64,000 nt of DNA from Ochotona curzoniae (taxonomy: Eukaryota; Chordata; Mammalia; Lagomorpha; Ochotonidae), in contig NW_024464918.1 of NCBI RefSeq assembly GCF_017591425.1, positions 4,586,001 through 4,650,000 on the forward strand, in the 5' to 3' direction. Position numbers and translations under genes: made by a program. A model generated the notes under the pieces. The model searched no databases and was not told where the DNA came from. It saw nothing but the letters and a program-made list of their open reading frames with translations. Positions 21,182 to 33,095 of the stretch are shown piece after piece. Each line of letters starts with the position of its first letter. Positions within the stretch are counted from its first letter, which is position 1.

Positions 21182-24100
21182 AAACAAGAAAGGTAGAGGG
21201 TACAATCCGAGTAAAGGAGGAATATTCTCTTCTTCAGAGAAGGGGAAAAATCACTCAGTTCTGATTAAAAGTAAACAGGAGATCAACGGCCATGCCCCCA
21301 GACAGAAGTCCTAATGCGCGCAAAGAATACATCAGTCTCTAATGCTGGGTCTTGCTTCCCGCAGATATAACACTAAGCAGAAACCAATACTGCCCACAAA
21401 TGGGACTGTGCTTCATGTAACAGTGAGGTGATAAAGACACATTCATTCCTGTTTGTGGGCTGCCTTACCCTGAGAAAGACCCAACCTGAGTGGGCCAAAA
21501 AATACCCATTAATGAGTCAAAAAAAAAAAAAAAACATGAAAATGACAGCTCCAAGCAGCAAAGGAAAGGTCAGCTGAGAGCCCTCTGCAGTGGAGAGAAA
21601 ACCAGGGCCACACATCCAAGAACAGAGAACAAAACAGAACGCTCCTGTGCCCTTCACCTTTTTATCAAACAGGGGCCAGTACCCCAACTGGACAGAAAAT
21701 CAGGACAGTGTCTAAGTCTGTACCCTAGAATTAGATGCCACAGGTGTATCCAGGGACACTGGATACTCAGAAATCTTAAAGAGAAAGGTTACCTTACAAG
21801 CATACAAGTTTCCAGCTTTAATTAAAGCCTATACTTTAATCAACGGTCTAGTTAAAATGAACTATTGCTTCATGAGGACCACATTGGTCCTAATTTGGCT
21901 AGTAAATCAGGGAACAAAAGAACATGAAAAGGCAGAGATGTTTTGGAGACCTCAGAGAACTTTGATGTATCCTGTTCTGCAATGCTGAGTCATGGAGAAA
22001 TCAAGGTTGGGGGAGCGATGCCCTGAAAAATGGGGTTTGGGAAGCCAAGTTGCACTTCAAGGCCATCCTGATCCACAGGGGATATCACAGGTTCTAAATC
22101 CAGCTGGGAGGCATGTTAGGAATCCACAGCAGCAAGTCAGGTGAGGCTGGAACGTCAGAAACAGACAGCAGAGATGTGAGGACCAGCGTCCCCAGGCCTC
22201 ATTGAGCATCTGAGGGCAGAGATGTGGCATCTTATCAAGGGAGAGAAGCCTGCGCCATCAGTGACTTGGCTTTGTCCCAGAGGCATGTGCTGGGAGCGGG
22301 CTGTGCAATGGCACAGCCAACCCACCTGAGCTGCTGCCTTCCTCAGACAAGAAACTGGGAGGTGATTTCAGTGGGCAAGAATGCTGCAAACCATGCCTCT
22401 CTCCTCTGTGACGCCCCTTCATCCCTGTGTGATCCCTCAGACTTGATCATGTGACCTCCCTGACTGAGGCCTCTTGAGGAGCTCTGAATGAAATTCCCAA
22501 TCCCTCCTTGTCCACCTAGACCCAGTGGGCTCTGACCTTGGCCTTCCCCACCCACCTCTCCCTGCATTCTTCTTGTCCTTAATTGCTGCACACTACATGC
22601 TAACATTTTGGTGAACGTGCCAACCTCCCCCCATAGCATCCTTTCCACAGAGCCTGGAATTTTCCCATAACATCCTCTCCCTTCTCCCCAGCCACATGGA
22701 ATCCTTCCCTTTCCCCACAACCCAGTCAAATGATTCACTCTGATTGCACTTTCTTTTTCCTTTTCCCATTTTAATCACAATTTGGAACTACCTATTTATT
22801 TGACTTGAACCATTTAAAATCCATCATCCTTAATTAGCTGCCCCCTGCCCTGTGAGTAGTTATCTCCAGGGCCTGGCAGAGGCCGTGGCAGGCAGGTGGG
22901 GATAGGAAGCATCGGGGAGCACACCATAGCTTCATTTTGCATAGCTGCCACCTCACCTCTCTCACTGCTCCATCAAATGTCTCTCACTGTGACCCATCTG
23001 CATTTTAGAGTCTTCCGGAATGGGGGCTGGCTTTCCTAGAGATGGGAGTTTATGTCACTCTGCTGTGGTCACACCTGGGATTGTGGAAACCCAAAGTGTT
23101 GAATATTTTCCTGTCCTTGTTAGGTGGGAGTGGCTTTCCAGGGAAGCCAGCAGGTGGGAAGGAGAGATAAGCGAGGTTTTATCTTTACTGTAGTTGCAGA
23201 GGAACTGTGTGTGTGCCACTGTTCTAGTGAGCACAGACTTTGGGAGATAAAAACACTCTATTTTTAGGAATGCCCTTCATATTACAATAGCGTTTATGTA
23301 GTGACAGCCTCAATAGCAGTAGGGATTAGTGTAAATAGTATGAGACACAGCGCTATGCTATTACACCTAAATATATGCCCTTCAAGGGCAGATGGTGAAG
23401 GACATGCACCAATAGGAACCTGGCAACTGATGGACTAATGTGTGTGAGTGTAAGCATGTTTATGCATGTGTGTGTGTTAGACAGCATGTGCACACACACA
23501 CTTAAGTGGTGCTGTGTGGGCATCACCGGAACTGTGATGTAGCTGAATTTCCACTTTGAGTGTGTGTCTGAGAATACTTTGGGTGTGTCTGCTGGTGTCT
23601 CCAACACCTGGAAGTGCAGTTTCCGTGAAATGAGCCCTGGCCTTGTCAGAGCAGAGCCTGACAATCTTATTGCATACTGGACTCACTCAAGGAGCCTTCA
23701 AACCCTACACTCCCCAGAACACACCAACATCAACTTGCTCAGCATGTCTAGGAGAAGACAGAGGCAGCACTGCTTTCTACAGCTCCCTGGGTGATCACAG
23801 TGGGCTACCAAGTTAGTGAAACCCTGGGTTAAGGTTGCTGAGGTTCGTAGGAGTGTTCTCAATCACGTGTTTCATGACTGAATTTATGAACCAAGGCCAT
23901 GCTGCTAGCACAGAGGCCATCTTGCAAAAGGAGAGGAAGAGGGACCATAGTGGCCGAATGCATGCTTTGAGAGGCATTGCAGAGAAGTGCCTGGGAGCCC
24001 CCTCTCTGACATTCCATTGCTAAGAGCCAAATCCTGGCTTCAGCATTCCTTACAGGTATGTGATCTTTGGCAGCTCGTGTAAGCCTTCTGTGCCTAATGT

Positions 24101-24356
24101 CTGCCTTGCTTCAAAATGGAAGTGTAGCCTCCAGGCAGTCTTATCTGCCCCCACGTGATACGTGGAGGGAAGCCAACAGCAGGCAAAAGGCCTGCCCAGA
24201 ATTTAATGAGCCCTAATGGGCTCTGATGCACACAGTACAAAAATCACAGCACCTGGATGAGATGTTCGAGTTCCCTCAAGGGAACTATTTCTGCAATCAG
24301 AAACAGGGCTGAGGGAGGGGGCAGGGGTTTCTCTCGGAATTAAAGTTCTCATTGCA
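21182..24356. other. Three kilobases without a clear element
   Basis: There is a 15-base A run at 21520-21534. The region 22500-22880 has a faint L2 character (ctctccctgcattcttctt) that I would not rely on. A TG-rich patch is listed separately at 23441-23503. No exon is convincing. Confidence 0.3.
23441..23503. repeat. Imperfect (TG)n/(CA)n patch
   Basis: A short interrupted TG run (tgtgtgtgagtg, then tgcatgtgtgtgtgtt) is followed by gcacacacacac, so the two ends are roughly complementary. Confidence 0.7.
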
Positions 24357-25130
24357 CTAGAATGTATCATGTACACTGAATCCGTGAGGCACAAGGGGTC
24401 TAGCAACAGAGCACACATGCGAACTTAAGAAATACAGACTCATTTTGAAATGTGCCTGGCTTAGGACTGTACAATCTATACACATGAACGTTCTTGCCCT
24501 TCCCTTCCAATGCTGGTATTGTCTTTTCATCTTTTGAGAGGCAGAGAAAAAGAGTGGCGGATAGAGAGCTCTCAGGCTCCGGTTCACTCCCCAGAATGCC
24601 GACAGCACCAGCAATCCCCTGTGGGGAGCAGGAGTCCATCTACCCGAGCTTTCATTAGGGCTCTGCATCTGCAGGAGGCCGGAGGAGGAGAAGCAGCCAG
24701 AGATCAACTGCTCTGTGGGCCACACCAGATTCCATGAATGTCTTTTTATGGTCACTGAGGTTGTATTAACTGGAACTCTTGGCAAGCAGAACAGAAACAC
24801 AGAGCAGCTCTGGGAAGGTAAGCACGCACCTGCAAACCTGTGTGTGATCCACAGGCTGGGCTGGGAGATGGCCCAGGTGCCTCTGTCCATGGAGGTTGCT
24901 AAGGTCCTGGCCACTGTGGAAGGCTGCCCTGTGTGGGGACTCACTGCCACACTGCTCTCTCCTATCTGACTACTGAGCAGCGAGTAAGGAGTGACCCAAG
25001 TGCAAAGGGAGAGAGAAAGGAAGGGGCATGTACCGATGTGACTTTGTGTACTGCTGTGAATGTGTACCTGCACAGATGCACACATGCTTGTAGACTGGAG
25101 AGAGCTGGGCAGGGCGGGTCTGAGGATCAT
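24357..25130 (-). other. Longest open frame of the window, 257 codons, no recognised protein
   Basis: The frame runs from an ATG at 25130 to a stop at 24357. The translation is rich in serine, threonine and proline and shows no domain, signal peptide pattern or conserved motif that I can name. A probable SINE fragment at 24528-24620 lies inside it. I see no polyadenylation signal or splice structure that would support it. I regard it as most likely a chance frame in GC-rich DNA. Confidence 0.15.
24528..24620 (-). mobile_element. Possible C-SINE tail fragment
   Basis: The text cttttgagaggcagagaaa, gatagagagctctcagg and ccggttcactccccagaatg resembles the tail-side part of an antisense C-SINE. 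The head side is absent. Confidence 0.4.
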
Positions 25131-25217
25131 CTATGCTGGTTTCAGATTGAAAAGAATAAACTCACTTGGAAAAGAATTAGAGACAGACACCAAAATCTAG
25201 TTTGTAATGTGTGTATT

Positions 25218-25460
25218 CTTAAAAGATTTATTTACTTGAAATGATATAGAGAATATCTTCCATCTACTTCTGGTTTGCTTCCTAAGCCAAAGCTAGCAGG
25301 GTGAAACTCCATCTGGGTTTGCCCTGTGACTGACAGTCATCCAAATCCTCGGCCCATTTTCTGCCGCTTGCACTGGTGCATCAGCAGGAAGCTGGACTGG
25401 AAGCAGAACAGCTGGGACTTGAGCTGCTCTGCCACAGGATGCTGGCACTGCGAGTGATAG
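25218..25460 (-). mobile_element. C-SINE, diverged
   Basis: It reads aaaagatttatttacttgaa at the tail, aagctggactggaagcagaa in the middle and ggatgctggcactgcgag near the head. The order is intact but base identity is low, so the copy is old. Confidence 0.7.
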
Positions 25461-25659
25461 AGAAACCCTCTGTGCCATAAAACTGGCCTCTATCTGCACC
25501 CTCTTAAGGCAGCCACAAGATCTCTGAGTCTCAGGGTCCTCACCCATGAAGACACAGTGCTAGAAACCCCTCTTAAAATATTGGACATTTACTAGAGAAT
25601 TCAGAATCGTGCATCACAGCCAGATGCTCAACAGGATATAGTTACTATTCTCTTCACAG

Positions 25660-25850
25660 TGATCCATTTAAAATTCATTGTATCACTGTTATTTTGCTTG
25701 ATCTTACCACAGATCCAAGAGGGAAGTCTTTATTATTTTATCACACAGTTGAATAAACCAAGGCTCAGAGAGGTGAAGGGACTTTATTTTGGAATAAGGA
25801 TTCAAACCCAGTTCTCGGTGGATGAGGATGAGGCTACATGTTTCTGTCCC
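25660..25850 (-). mobile_element. MIR SINE
   Basis: The text gaataaaccaaggctcagag, aggtgaagggactt and ggattcaaacccagttct is a good antisense MIR match. Confidence 0.75.
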
Positions 25851-26039
25851 CTTCCTTCCTTTTTCCCTAGGCTTTGCACTGGCTTGCTTCCACGGGGGTG
25901 CAGCCTGAGTTGGACTCAAGATCACAGGACCTTACAAAACTTCAGATCACTCTGCATTCCCTTAGGTTGGAGCTGGTGCTCCTGATAAGAAATATGATAG
26001 CGTAATACACTGTAAGAAATTATTTACCTTCTGAACACC

Positions 26040-26115
26040 TGCCAGTATTGAGCCTCTGCTATGTGTGTCACATCGTGTGCTTGGTGATTTATCAGGATTA
26101 GCTCACTTAAAGTCT
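26040..26115 (-). mobile_element. MIR SINE fragment
   Basis: The text attgagcctctgctatgtgt, cttggtgatttatcagg and attagctcacttaa matches the core of antisense MIR. Confidence 0.6.
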
Positions 26116-26436
26116 TTGAGGATGCAAAACAGCTGGTGGATTGGAGCCCCCATAGGAGCTCTTGCTCCTCCTTGGAAGTGGCTCTCCATTGTTTCTCTGA
26201 AGAACTCTCTCTCCTCTCTCCTCAGTCAAGTGCAGCAACTGGAGTTGATGCCTCCTGGCCTTTAACAGCTTATGTGACCCAGGCTGGCCAATGAGAACAT
26301 CATGTTTCCCTAACTATGGTGACTAAGCATGGGCATTTGACATGGCCAAAGAAAATGGTTTGCAATGAGCAGTGTGCTCATGTTTCTCAGAGAGATGCAC
26401 AGGCACTGGTCTTCTCTGAGAAAATACCAACCCTTA

Positions 26437-26726
26437 AGGACACCTTACTTCCTATGAGGACACCTTACTTCCTGAAAGGACACCTGTACTTCCTATAAGG
26501 ACACCTGTACTTCCTGTGAGGACACCTGTACTTCCTGTGAGGACACCTGTACTTCCTATAAGGACACCTGTACTTCCTGTGAGGACACCTGTACTTCCTA
26601 TAAGGACACCTGTACTTCCTGTGAGGACACCTCTACTTCCTATAAGGACACCTGTACTTCCTGTGAGGACACCTGTACTTCCTGTGAGGACACCTCTACT
26701 TCCTGTGAGGATACCTGTGCTTGGCC
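26437..26726. repeat. Minisatellite, 21-bp unit, 13 full copies plus a degenerate one
   Basis: Two 20-bp units (26437-26476) are followed by eleven 21-bp units to 26707 and a decayed unit. Each full unit reads aggacacctgtacttcct plus three bases, which are ata or gtg; the order of the eleven endings is ata, gtg, gtg, ata, gtg, ata, gtg, ata, gtg, gtg, gtg, hinting at a 42-bp superunit. Two units have ctcta for ctgta. The unit length is a multiple of three without stops, so both strands stay open (26516-27001 + and 26452-26805 -). These are not evidence of genes. Each gtg-type junction gives the ETS-like motif acaggaagt on - beside a caggtg E-box. Confidence 0.95.
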
Positions 26727-26954
26727 AGCTGCTACCAAGGAGGGAACCTGAGGATGAATCTATAGGGAGGAGGGACAGGATGAAGGTGCAAAATGACAGG
26801 TTCAATTGGCATCACTTAAATTTGTACATTTGTTTCTTCCTCAGGCCAAGCCTACCCCACAGCCTATTAGCAATCAGCACTCTAGCACTCCTGTGTATTA
26901 TAAAGGAATTTTATTTATTTTGCCAGATGAAGTTGGGTTTTCTGACTTCTGCAA

Positions 26955-27095
26955 CTAGGTGTCCTTTCTTGTTCAATTTATTATCTTCACTTTGCAGATA
27001 AAGGAGTCAGATCTCAGAGAATAAGCAACTGAATTAAGTTCATGCTGCTCTGAAATTGCATAGAAATACTCAAGTCTTCCTCCAAGGCCACAGTT
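26955..27095 (-). mobile_element. MIR SINE
   Basis: The text tcactttgcagataaaggag, tcagatctcagagaataag and ttgcatagaaatactcaag follows antisense MIR. Confidence 0.6.
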
Positions 27096-28061
27096 AATCC
27101 GCTCACTACCCTGACCCAGAACTTAAAGAGAAGAGGTTGTAAAGCTTTGCAATCACTGGCAGGTCCCAATATCAGGCCCAGATCCTGCCAACATGAGCTC
27201 TTTGCAGAAGGTGAGCCTTCTCAGTTCTCTCTACCAGTGACCCAACAACCTTATATCTGTAGCTACACAGCTACTTGTCTCTAGCTCTTAAAATTAGTAT
27301 AACACAGTGATTCTAGTGGATTCGGACTTAAACTATAAACAAATGTTTAACATACACCAGATATTTACATATCAATTATTAATCATAAAAAATTCTAAGC
27401 CATCAGCAAAAGACCAATCAGATCACTGAGTCCACTCCCAGCAAATGCACAACTGGAAAGCCAAGTCATGGCAGGTCTACCTGGCCAGCAGGACTTGTGG
27501 GAAGCAGAATGAGATGACACAGCCACAGAGTGGCACCTGCCTGCAGCACATAGCTGCTCAGTGTGGGGCTGGTGGAAACCTGCTGCCTCAGAACCAAAAG
27601 TGCTGCTGCTTCCTAAAGCAGATTCCTGTACCACAGCCCGGGGCACTAAATCTGAATGCTTGAATCTAGCAAGTCTAGAAAAGCTGCAATTCTAATGAAC
27701 TTTACTTCGGTTTTAGAATCAAAGCAATTGGAATGAAAAAGAGAGTGTGACCAGCTACCCTACTCCTGGACAAAATGTCCATGAATGCAGCCCACATTCA
27801 CTGTATAGACTGTGAGCTCAAAGTGAATTTGCTGGACACAGGGACCTGCCATGCTGCTGCTGGTGATCTTTCTTGGGCACCACGGACCTCCTCCTGGACT
27901 GGCATTTCACACAGTGAGTCATGAACAGTGGAGGGTGACACAATTCATTATCTTCAGCTTCAATCATCATCCTTAGCAGGTGCAAATTTGTCACTCTGAT
28001 ACCTAGCAACAGCAGGTCATCAACATGCAACATGGTTTGTTTCTAATAGATTACCAGGAAT
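27096..28061. other. Unassigned sequence
   Basis: I recognise no element or exon. 27300-27410 is AT-rich. Confidence 0.3.
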
Positions 28062-28395
28062 ATTTTTTTTAAAGATTTATTTTATTTTTATCAGAAAGGC
28101 CGATATACAGAGAGGAGGAGAGATAGAGAGGAAGTTCTTCCATCCAATGATTCATTCCCCGAGTGGCCACAATGGCTGGAACTGAGCTGATCTCAAGCTG
28201 GGAGCCAGGAACTACTTCTGGGTCTCCCGTGTGGCTGCAGCATCCCAAGGCTTTGGGCCGTCCTCAACTGCTTTCTCAGGCCACAAAAGGGAGCTGGATG
28301 GGAAGTGGGGCCTCTGGGATTAGAACCAGCGCCCATATGGAATCCAGGTGTGTGCAAGACGCAGACCTTGGCTGCTACACTACCGTGCTGGGCCC
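28062..28395 (-). mobile_element. C-SINE, full length
   Basis: It runs from ttttttttaaagatttattt through ttcattccccgagtggcc, ctcaggccacaaaaggg and gcgcccatatggaatcc to gctgggccc. Relatively well preserved. The flanks gaatatttttttt and gaagattttttta could be a decayed target-site duplication. Confidence 0.9.
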
Positions 28396-30537
28396 AGAAG
28401 ATTTTTTTATATTAAAGTTTCAGTAAGACATAGGATTGGATGCCTAGAGTTTCAGAGTATTTGAACAGTATACACTCTGAAAAATCTTCTCTGACTTATT
28501 GCAAAGGAAAAAATTACCTTATTTGATGATTTTGGAAAGAATAAGATTTCTAACACATCTACTTGTGTGGAGAAGGATTAACAATATCTTTACAATGTTG
28601 TTGAAAAAGACAGCTTTACTGAAATGAGAAAAGTCAGGTTAACAAAGCAGTCTTGAGAACCTCCCGACTTTAAGAAGGGTAGGGATGCACATACGTGCCT
28701 GAGAATGAGCTGACTGCTGTCTGACTTCAGTCCTGGAACCTACCATTTCGAAGGGGAGAACGGCGGCACTGACACAGCTTGGGCAGGCAGCTAGAAACGT
28801 CAGCTGAGCTAGAAACCCCTGCAAGCTTCCCGCTCCCCAAGCCTGTGTGATTCTAGCTTCTATCAGTCAACAGAAACACTTTCCTAAGGAAGTAACATCT
28901 GGGACCCCAGCAGGAAAAGCCATGAGAACCCGGGTACCCAGCTCCCCGTGGAGCTTGGGGAGGTATGATAGGGTTCCCAGGTGACTAACACCTGGAGGCA
29001 TCAACCCCAACTTCATAAATGAGACCAGTAACCGGGAGAGGTCCCCTCTTCCCTGCAGATGCTGGCTGGGGGTGCTGCCTGGAGCCCTCTCTGGCTCTCC
29101 TTTCCCACCCCGTCACCCTTCTGTCTATCATAACAGGTACTTCTGTATGTGCAGCAACCCATGCTTGTGTGTGTGTGTGTCAACAGACACACAAAAAGAG
29201 CCTAGAGTGAAACTAACGTATGCCTTGCCCTCATCAGTGTGACAGAAAGAGTGGCTTCACTCACCCACTTTCCTGGGGAAACTGGTAAAATCATTAAAAT
29301 AGACACCTTTTTAATGGCTGGAACGTGTCCTACATTAAAAACAGTAAATGAAGAAATATTTACTAAAAAAAAATTTTTTTTAAATATTTGGGTAAGAAAG
29401 ACCAGTTCTACATGATTTCAACCAGTAGCACTCCTTCTCTCTTTACCCTCTAACTCAGCCATGAGGGGACCCCACAGTGGCTTGCTGCAGCCCAGGACTT
29501 GGGCTTCCTCACCCCTTGGCTCCACTCGGAGGGCTCTCTCTTCCCAAGAGAACTCCAAGTGGTGCTCCTCGTGCTCTCAGGAACCCGGTGCTAAGACTAA
29601 AAGCCAAATGGGTGTGGTTGAGTAAGGGCTGAAGTCTGTGAGGGGTGCAGCATTCTGAGGCTACTTGCACCTCCTCGCCCTTGCCTGACCTGATGGCAGC
29701 CCTGTGCGGGGATGGGCTGAGCTGAGGCCACCTGAGGTGGGTGACCTTTCACTCCACGGAACAGGAGCTCACTACGAGGGCTGCTGCTCTGTCTCCACCT
29801 TGGCTTCAAAGCTCTGGCTCAGAGTTTGCCTGGGAGGGAGAAGCACGCCTGGAAATAGATAGCTCCTAATCACTTCCCAGAGGAACTGACTTCATTTGCA
29901 ACAGAGTGGGAAAGTTCAAAGGTGCTCTCCAGAACAGAGGAGGCTGTGATAAAAGGCAGCAGGGAGGGACTCAGACAGCTGGTGATGCTGATGCAGCCTA
30001 GACTGTAAGCCACCTCATTTTTTTCCCCAAGAAAATTGGGGAATGGAACAGCTGGCAGAAGCCCTCCTAGGGTGAGAACAAATCTCAAACACCAACCTCA
30101 GAAATTATTCTTTTAAGGGAGTCACAGTTTTACTAGATTAGTTTATAGAGGAATTTATGCCTGCGGCACTGTTGAAAATAATAGAGCAAACAGTAGAATT
30201 TCAACAACTGGAAGTGATCAGTGAAAGAGAAAAGGAGAGCCCTTCCACTGCCATCCAGGCAGACTGAGCAAAGCTCAAGCTGCAGCGGCCTGAGCAGCTA
30301 TGAGGGCCTGATGCTGCAGGTGCACGGAGGGATGTCACTAAATAACCACCATTAAAGTGCAGTGAATAACTTGACAACCAAGAGGCGGAAACCAGGACTC
30401 AGAGTTGCTACACTGAAAAAAAAAATTGGGCTGCATAAATTGTACTTGAGAGGCCAACTGTCAGACTGATAAGAAAATACAAAATAACTTCCAAATATAC
30501 TCACAATACAAAAGAAAAAAACAATTGAAACAATAAA
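28396..30537. other. Two kilobases without a clear element
   Basis: I see only a short (TG)n run at 29166-29180 and an A/T palindrome around 29353-29392 (aaatattta ... taaatattt around A9T8). There is no recognised transposon and no convincing exon. Confidence 0.35.
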
Positions 30538-30852
30538 GGGCCTGGCACGGGGCTCAGTGGCTAAATCCTCACCTTGCACTCACCAGGATCCCATATGGAC
30601 ACTAGTTCATATCCTGGCTACTCCATCTCCCATCCAGCTCCCTGCTTATGGCCTGGGAGAGCAATGGAAGATGGTCCAAAAACCTTGGGACCCTGTACTC
30701 TCATGGGAGACCCAAAGGAAGTTCTTGGCTCCTAGCTCCTGGCTTTGGATCAACTCAGCTCTGGCTGTTGTGGCCACCTGGGAATGAACCAGCAGATAGA
30801 AGATCTTAGAAGATCTTCTCTTGGTCTCTTCTCTATATAAATTTACATTTTA
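30538..30852 (+). mobile_element. C-SINE, full length
   Basis: It starts ggcctggcacggggctcagt, keeps the gatcccatatgg block, and runs to the tail at 30852. Inside, agaagatctt is locally doubled (30799-30820). The tail continues as a tetranucleotide repeat. Confidence 0.9.
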
Positions 30853-30897
30853 ACACAAACAAACAAACAAACAAACAAACAAACAAATAAATAAAGC
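30853..30897 (+). repeat. (CAAA)n tail of the SINE
   Basis: About nine CAAA units are followed by aataaataaag. It is a microsatellite grown from the SINE 3' tail. Confidence 0.9.
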
Positions 30898-30919
30898 AAA
30901 TGACAACTGGATGACAGCA

Positions 30920-31500
30920 CTGCCCTAAGCAGAGGAAACTCAACAAAGTATGACAACCAACATAAATATCAGAGAATGCAACAGATTTTAATTGGCAGAA
31001 TGACTAAGTTTGAAGACAGACCTACAGAAATAATGAACAGGGAAAGGGAAAGGTGAGACACAAGTGTACCATAAGGCAAAGATGAGAAAGAAGTGAGCAT
31101 AAAATTAAAAAAAAAAAGTCAGAAATCACCCCTCTCCTAGTTATTTTACAAACCAGCTACCTACACATCCAGAAAGTTCAATGAATTACAAGTAATATTG
31201 GCACAAAATCACTCACAGTCTCATCAGAGTAACAATCCTGATTCAAGGACGAAAAGAGAAATCCTAATAAGAGCAGTGCAGACACTACTCACTAGCCAGG
31301 GAGCCCCAATAAACACAGGGAAAACCAGGGTTGGCCATCAAAGGAAAACAATAAATCAGTCAACAGTCCTACATCTCGCAAAGCCATCTTTCAGAAATGA
31401 AGGTGAAACAGATCTCTCCAAGACAAGCGAAAAACTGAGAGAATCTTTTGCCAACAAACATTACTTGCAAGAAATACTGAAAAGTGTTCTTTAGGTTGAC
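30920..31500 (+). mobile_element. L1M relic, ORF1 region
   Basis: Markers in sense are gcagaatgactaagtttgaa, gacgaaaagagaaatccta, agccatctttcagaaatgaa, ggtgaaacagatctctcc and agaaatactgaaaagtgttc. These are the end of L1 ORF1. A partly open frame of 98 codons at 31198-31494 is the decayed C-terminal part of that protein, not a host gene. Confidence 0.8.
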
Positions 31501-31599
31501 AGCCTGGGATCCAGGATAGCAATGTAAATCCATCCACTTGGATGTCATTGCTGCCTAATAAATATTCATATTTTTGGAAACACTAATTGCATGATTACT

Positions 31600-31685
31600 G
31601 ACTATACTTGGCACTGGCCAGTACTATTTAATTTTTAAAAGCAGTGACTATATCTCCCATTGTACAGATGAAAACACATCACTTT
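31600..31685 (-). mobile_element. MIR SINE fragment
   Basis: The text tctcccattgtacagatgaa after ttggcactggccagtac suggests antisense MIR. The fragment is short. Confidence 0.4.
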
Positions 31686-31849
31686 TTAAAAATCGAATTA
31701 GTTAGGGGAAAAGTTAACATTGTCTAGGAACTATATGTAGACAATTAAACAGCATGTTGAGAAAAAAAAAAGGCCTGAAATATTTAGAAGAGAAAATGTG
31801 ATCTTAAATAAGATAGTGTATCATGAAGATATTGGTACATTTTACAATA

Positions 31850-32078
31850 TTTACTTATTTATTCCTTTAAAGGGCAGGGTGACAAGAGACAAAGGATTTT
31901 TCTCTGTTCATTCACTTTCCAGATGTCCAGAACACGAGGGGCAGGCCAGGTCAGTCAAGAACCTGGACTCTACCTGGGTCTCCCACAGGCCTGGACAGTC
32001 CCACGTCCTTCAGCCACCATCTTCTGACTGCCCAGTTTGAAGGAAGCTGGATTAGAAGTGGAGCAACTGGCATATGAA
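31850..32078 (-). mobile_element. C-SINE, older subtype
   Basis: It reads atttacttatttattccttt, ctgggtctcccacaggcc, gaagctggattagaagtgg and ggagcaactggcatatg. The head beyond the catatg block is missing. Confidence 0.75.
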
Positions 32079-32260
32079 CCTCTTTAGAATATTTCATAAT
32101 CTTAATGCAATTTTAAGCTCTTAATTGGGTGTTAGGTAATATTTTAAAATAAAGCCTATTAAAAAAGAAATAAAAATAAACAAAAAAATTTTACAAAAGA
32201 ATAGCAAGTTTGAGCTTGTATTTCAGATAACAAAATGCCCTGAAGCGTTAGGATGACAGA

Positions 32261-32585
32261 GACAGGTGTTGTGGCGTAGTGGCCATGCTGCCACGTGCAA
32301 TGCCACCCTGTAAATGTATTTGGTTTGAGTTCTGGCTGCTCTTCATTTCTGATTCAGCTTCCTGCTAATGTGCCGGGCAGATGGATGATGATGCTGACAG
32401 TGGCCCATGTGCCCGGTTCCTGCCACACACGTGGGGATTACGCTAGCTCTTGGCTTCAGCTGGCCCAGCCTCGGTCGCTGGAAGCACTTGAGGAAGGAAT
32501 CCATGGATGACAGATCTCTTCCTCTCTTCCAGCTCTCTGTCACCCCGCCTTTCAAATCAATCACTCAAAATTACTTTTGAAAAAA
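32261..32585 (+). mobile_element. C-SINE, older subtype, full length
   Basis: It starts gacaggtgttgtggcgtag, continues ttccatttctgattcagctt-like text at 32345 (cttcatttctgattcagctt), tgctaatgtgcc, and ends in tttcaaatcaatcactc. The gttgtggcgtag head differs from the gcgcggtggc head of the young copies. Confidence 0.8.
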
Positions 32586-33095
32586 GAGTTGTGATCACAA
32601 AAAGCATAAAAGAAACATCAAAAAGAAAGAAAGAAAAGAAAACCCTCCAAAGTAGGCCTATGTATTGATATAGGTAAGGACATTATGAGTCAATGAGAGA
32701 ATTCTGTCCCTTTCAATTAATTAGGATTTTCAACAGTTAGGATTTGCTCAAATACTCTTAAAACTGGATTTTTAGTTCATATTATTATGAGTCCTGTTTG
32801 TTATTCATATTATTTCACCACAATGTATGCTACAGAATTAATATGGAAAATAAAATCACAATCAATCTATAATAAAATTTGGATGAATATCTGTGCTCTG
32901 TGTGGTAAATTACTAATTAAAGCATCAACTTGAATGTAGAAATCATAGAGGAAGAATCAAGTCTAAGAGCAGAAAACAAAGAATAAAGAAGAGTTTGTAG
33001 GTAGGAAAAAAATTTGTAGCATTTACAGTAGAATATTAAAACAAAAGGATACTTTTGTAAACTAATATGAAGCTCCCCGTAAAAAAAAAAAGAGT
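32586..33095. other. AT-rich unassigned sequence
   Basis: An A/G-rich stretch lies at 32617-32643 and the rest is A/T-rich with a faint L1 feel. I cannot assign it. Confidence 0.3.

Noticed and set aside
26437..26726. CRISPR-like array
   Set aside because: Units are contiguous without unique spacers, so it is a minisatellite in vertebrate DNA.
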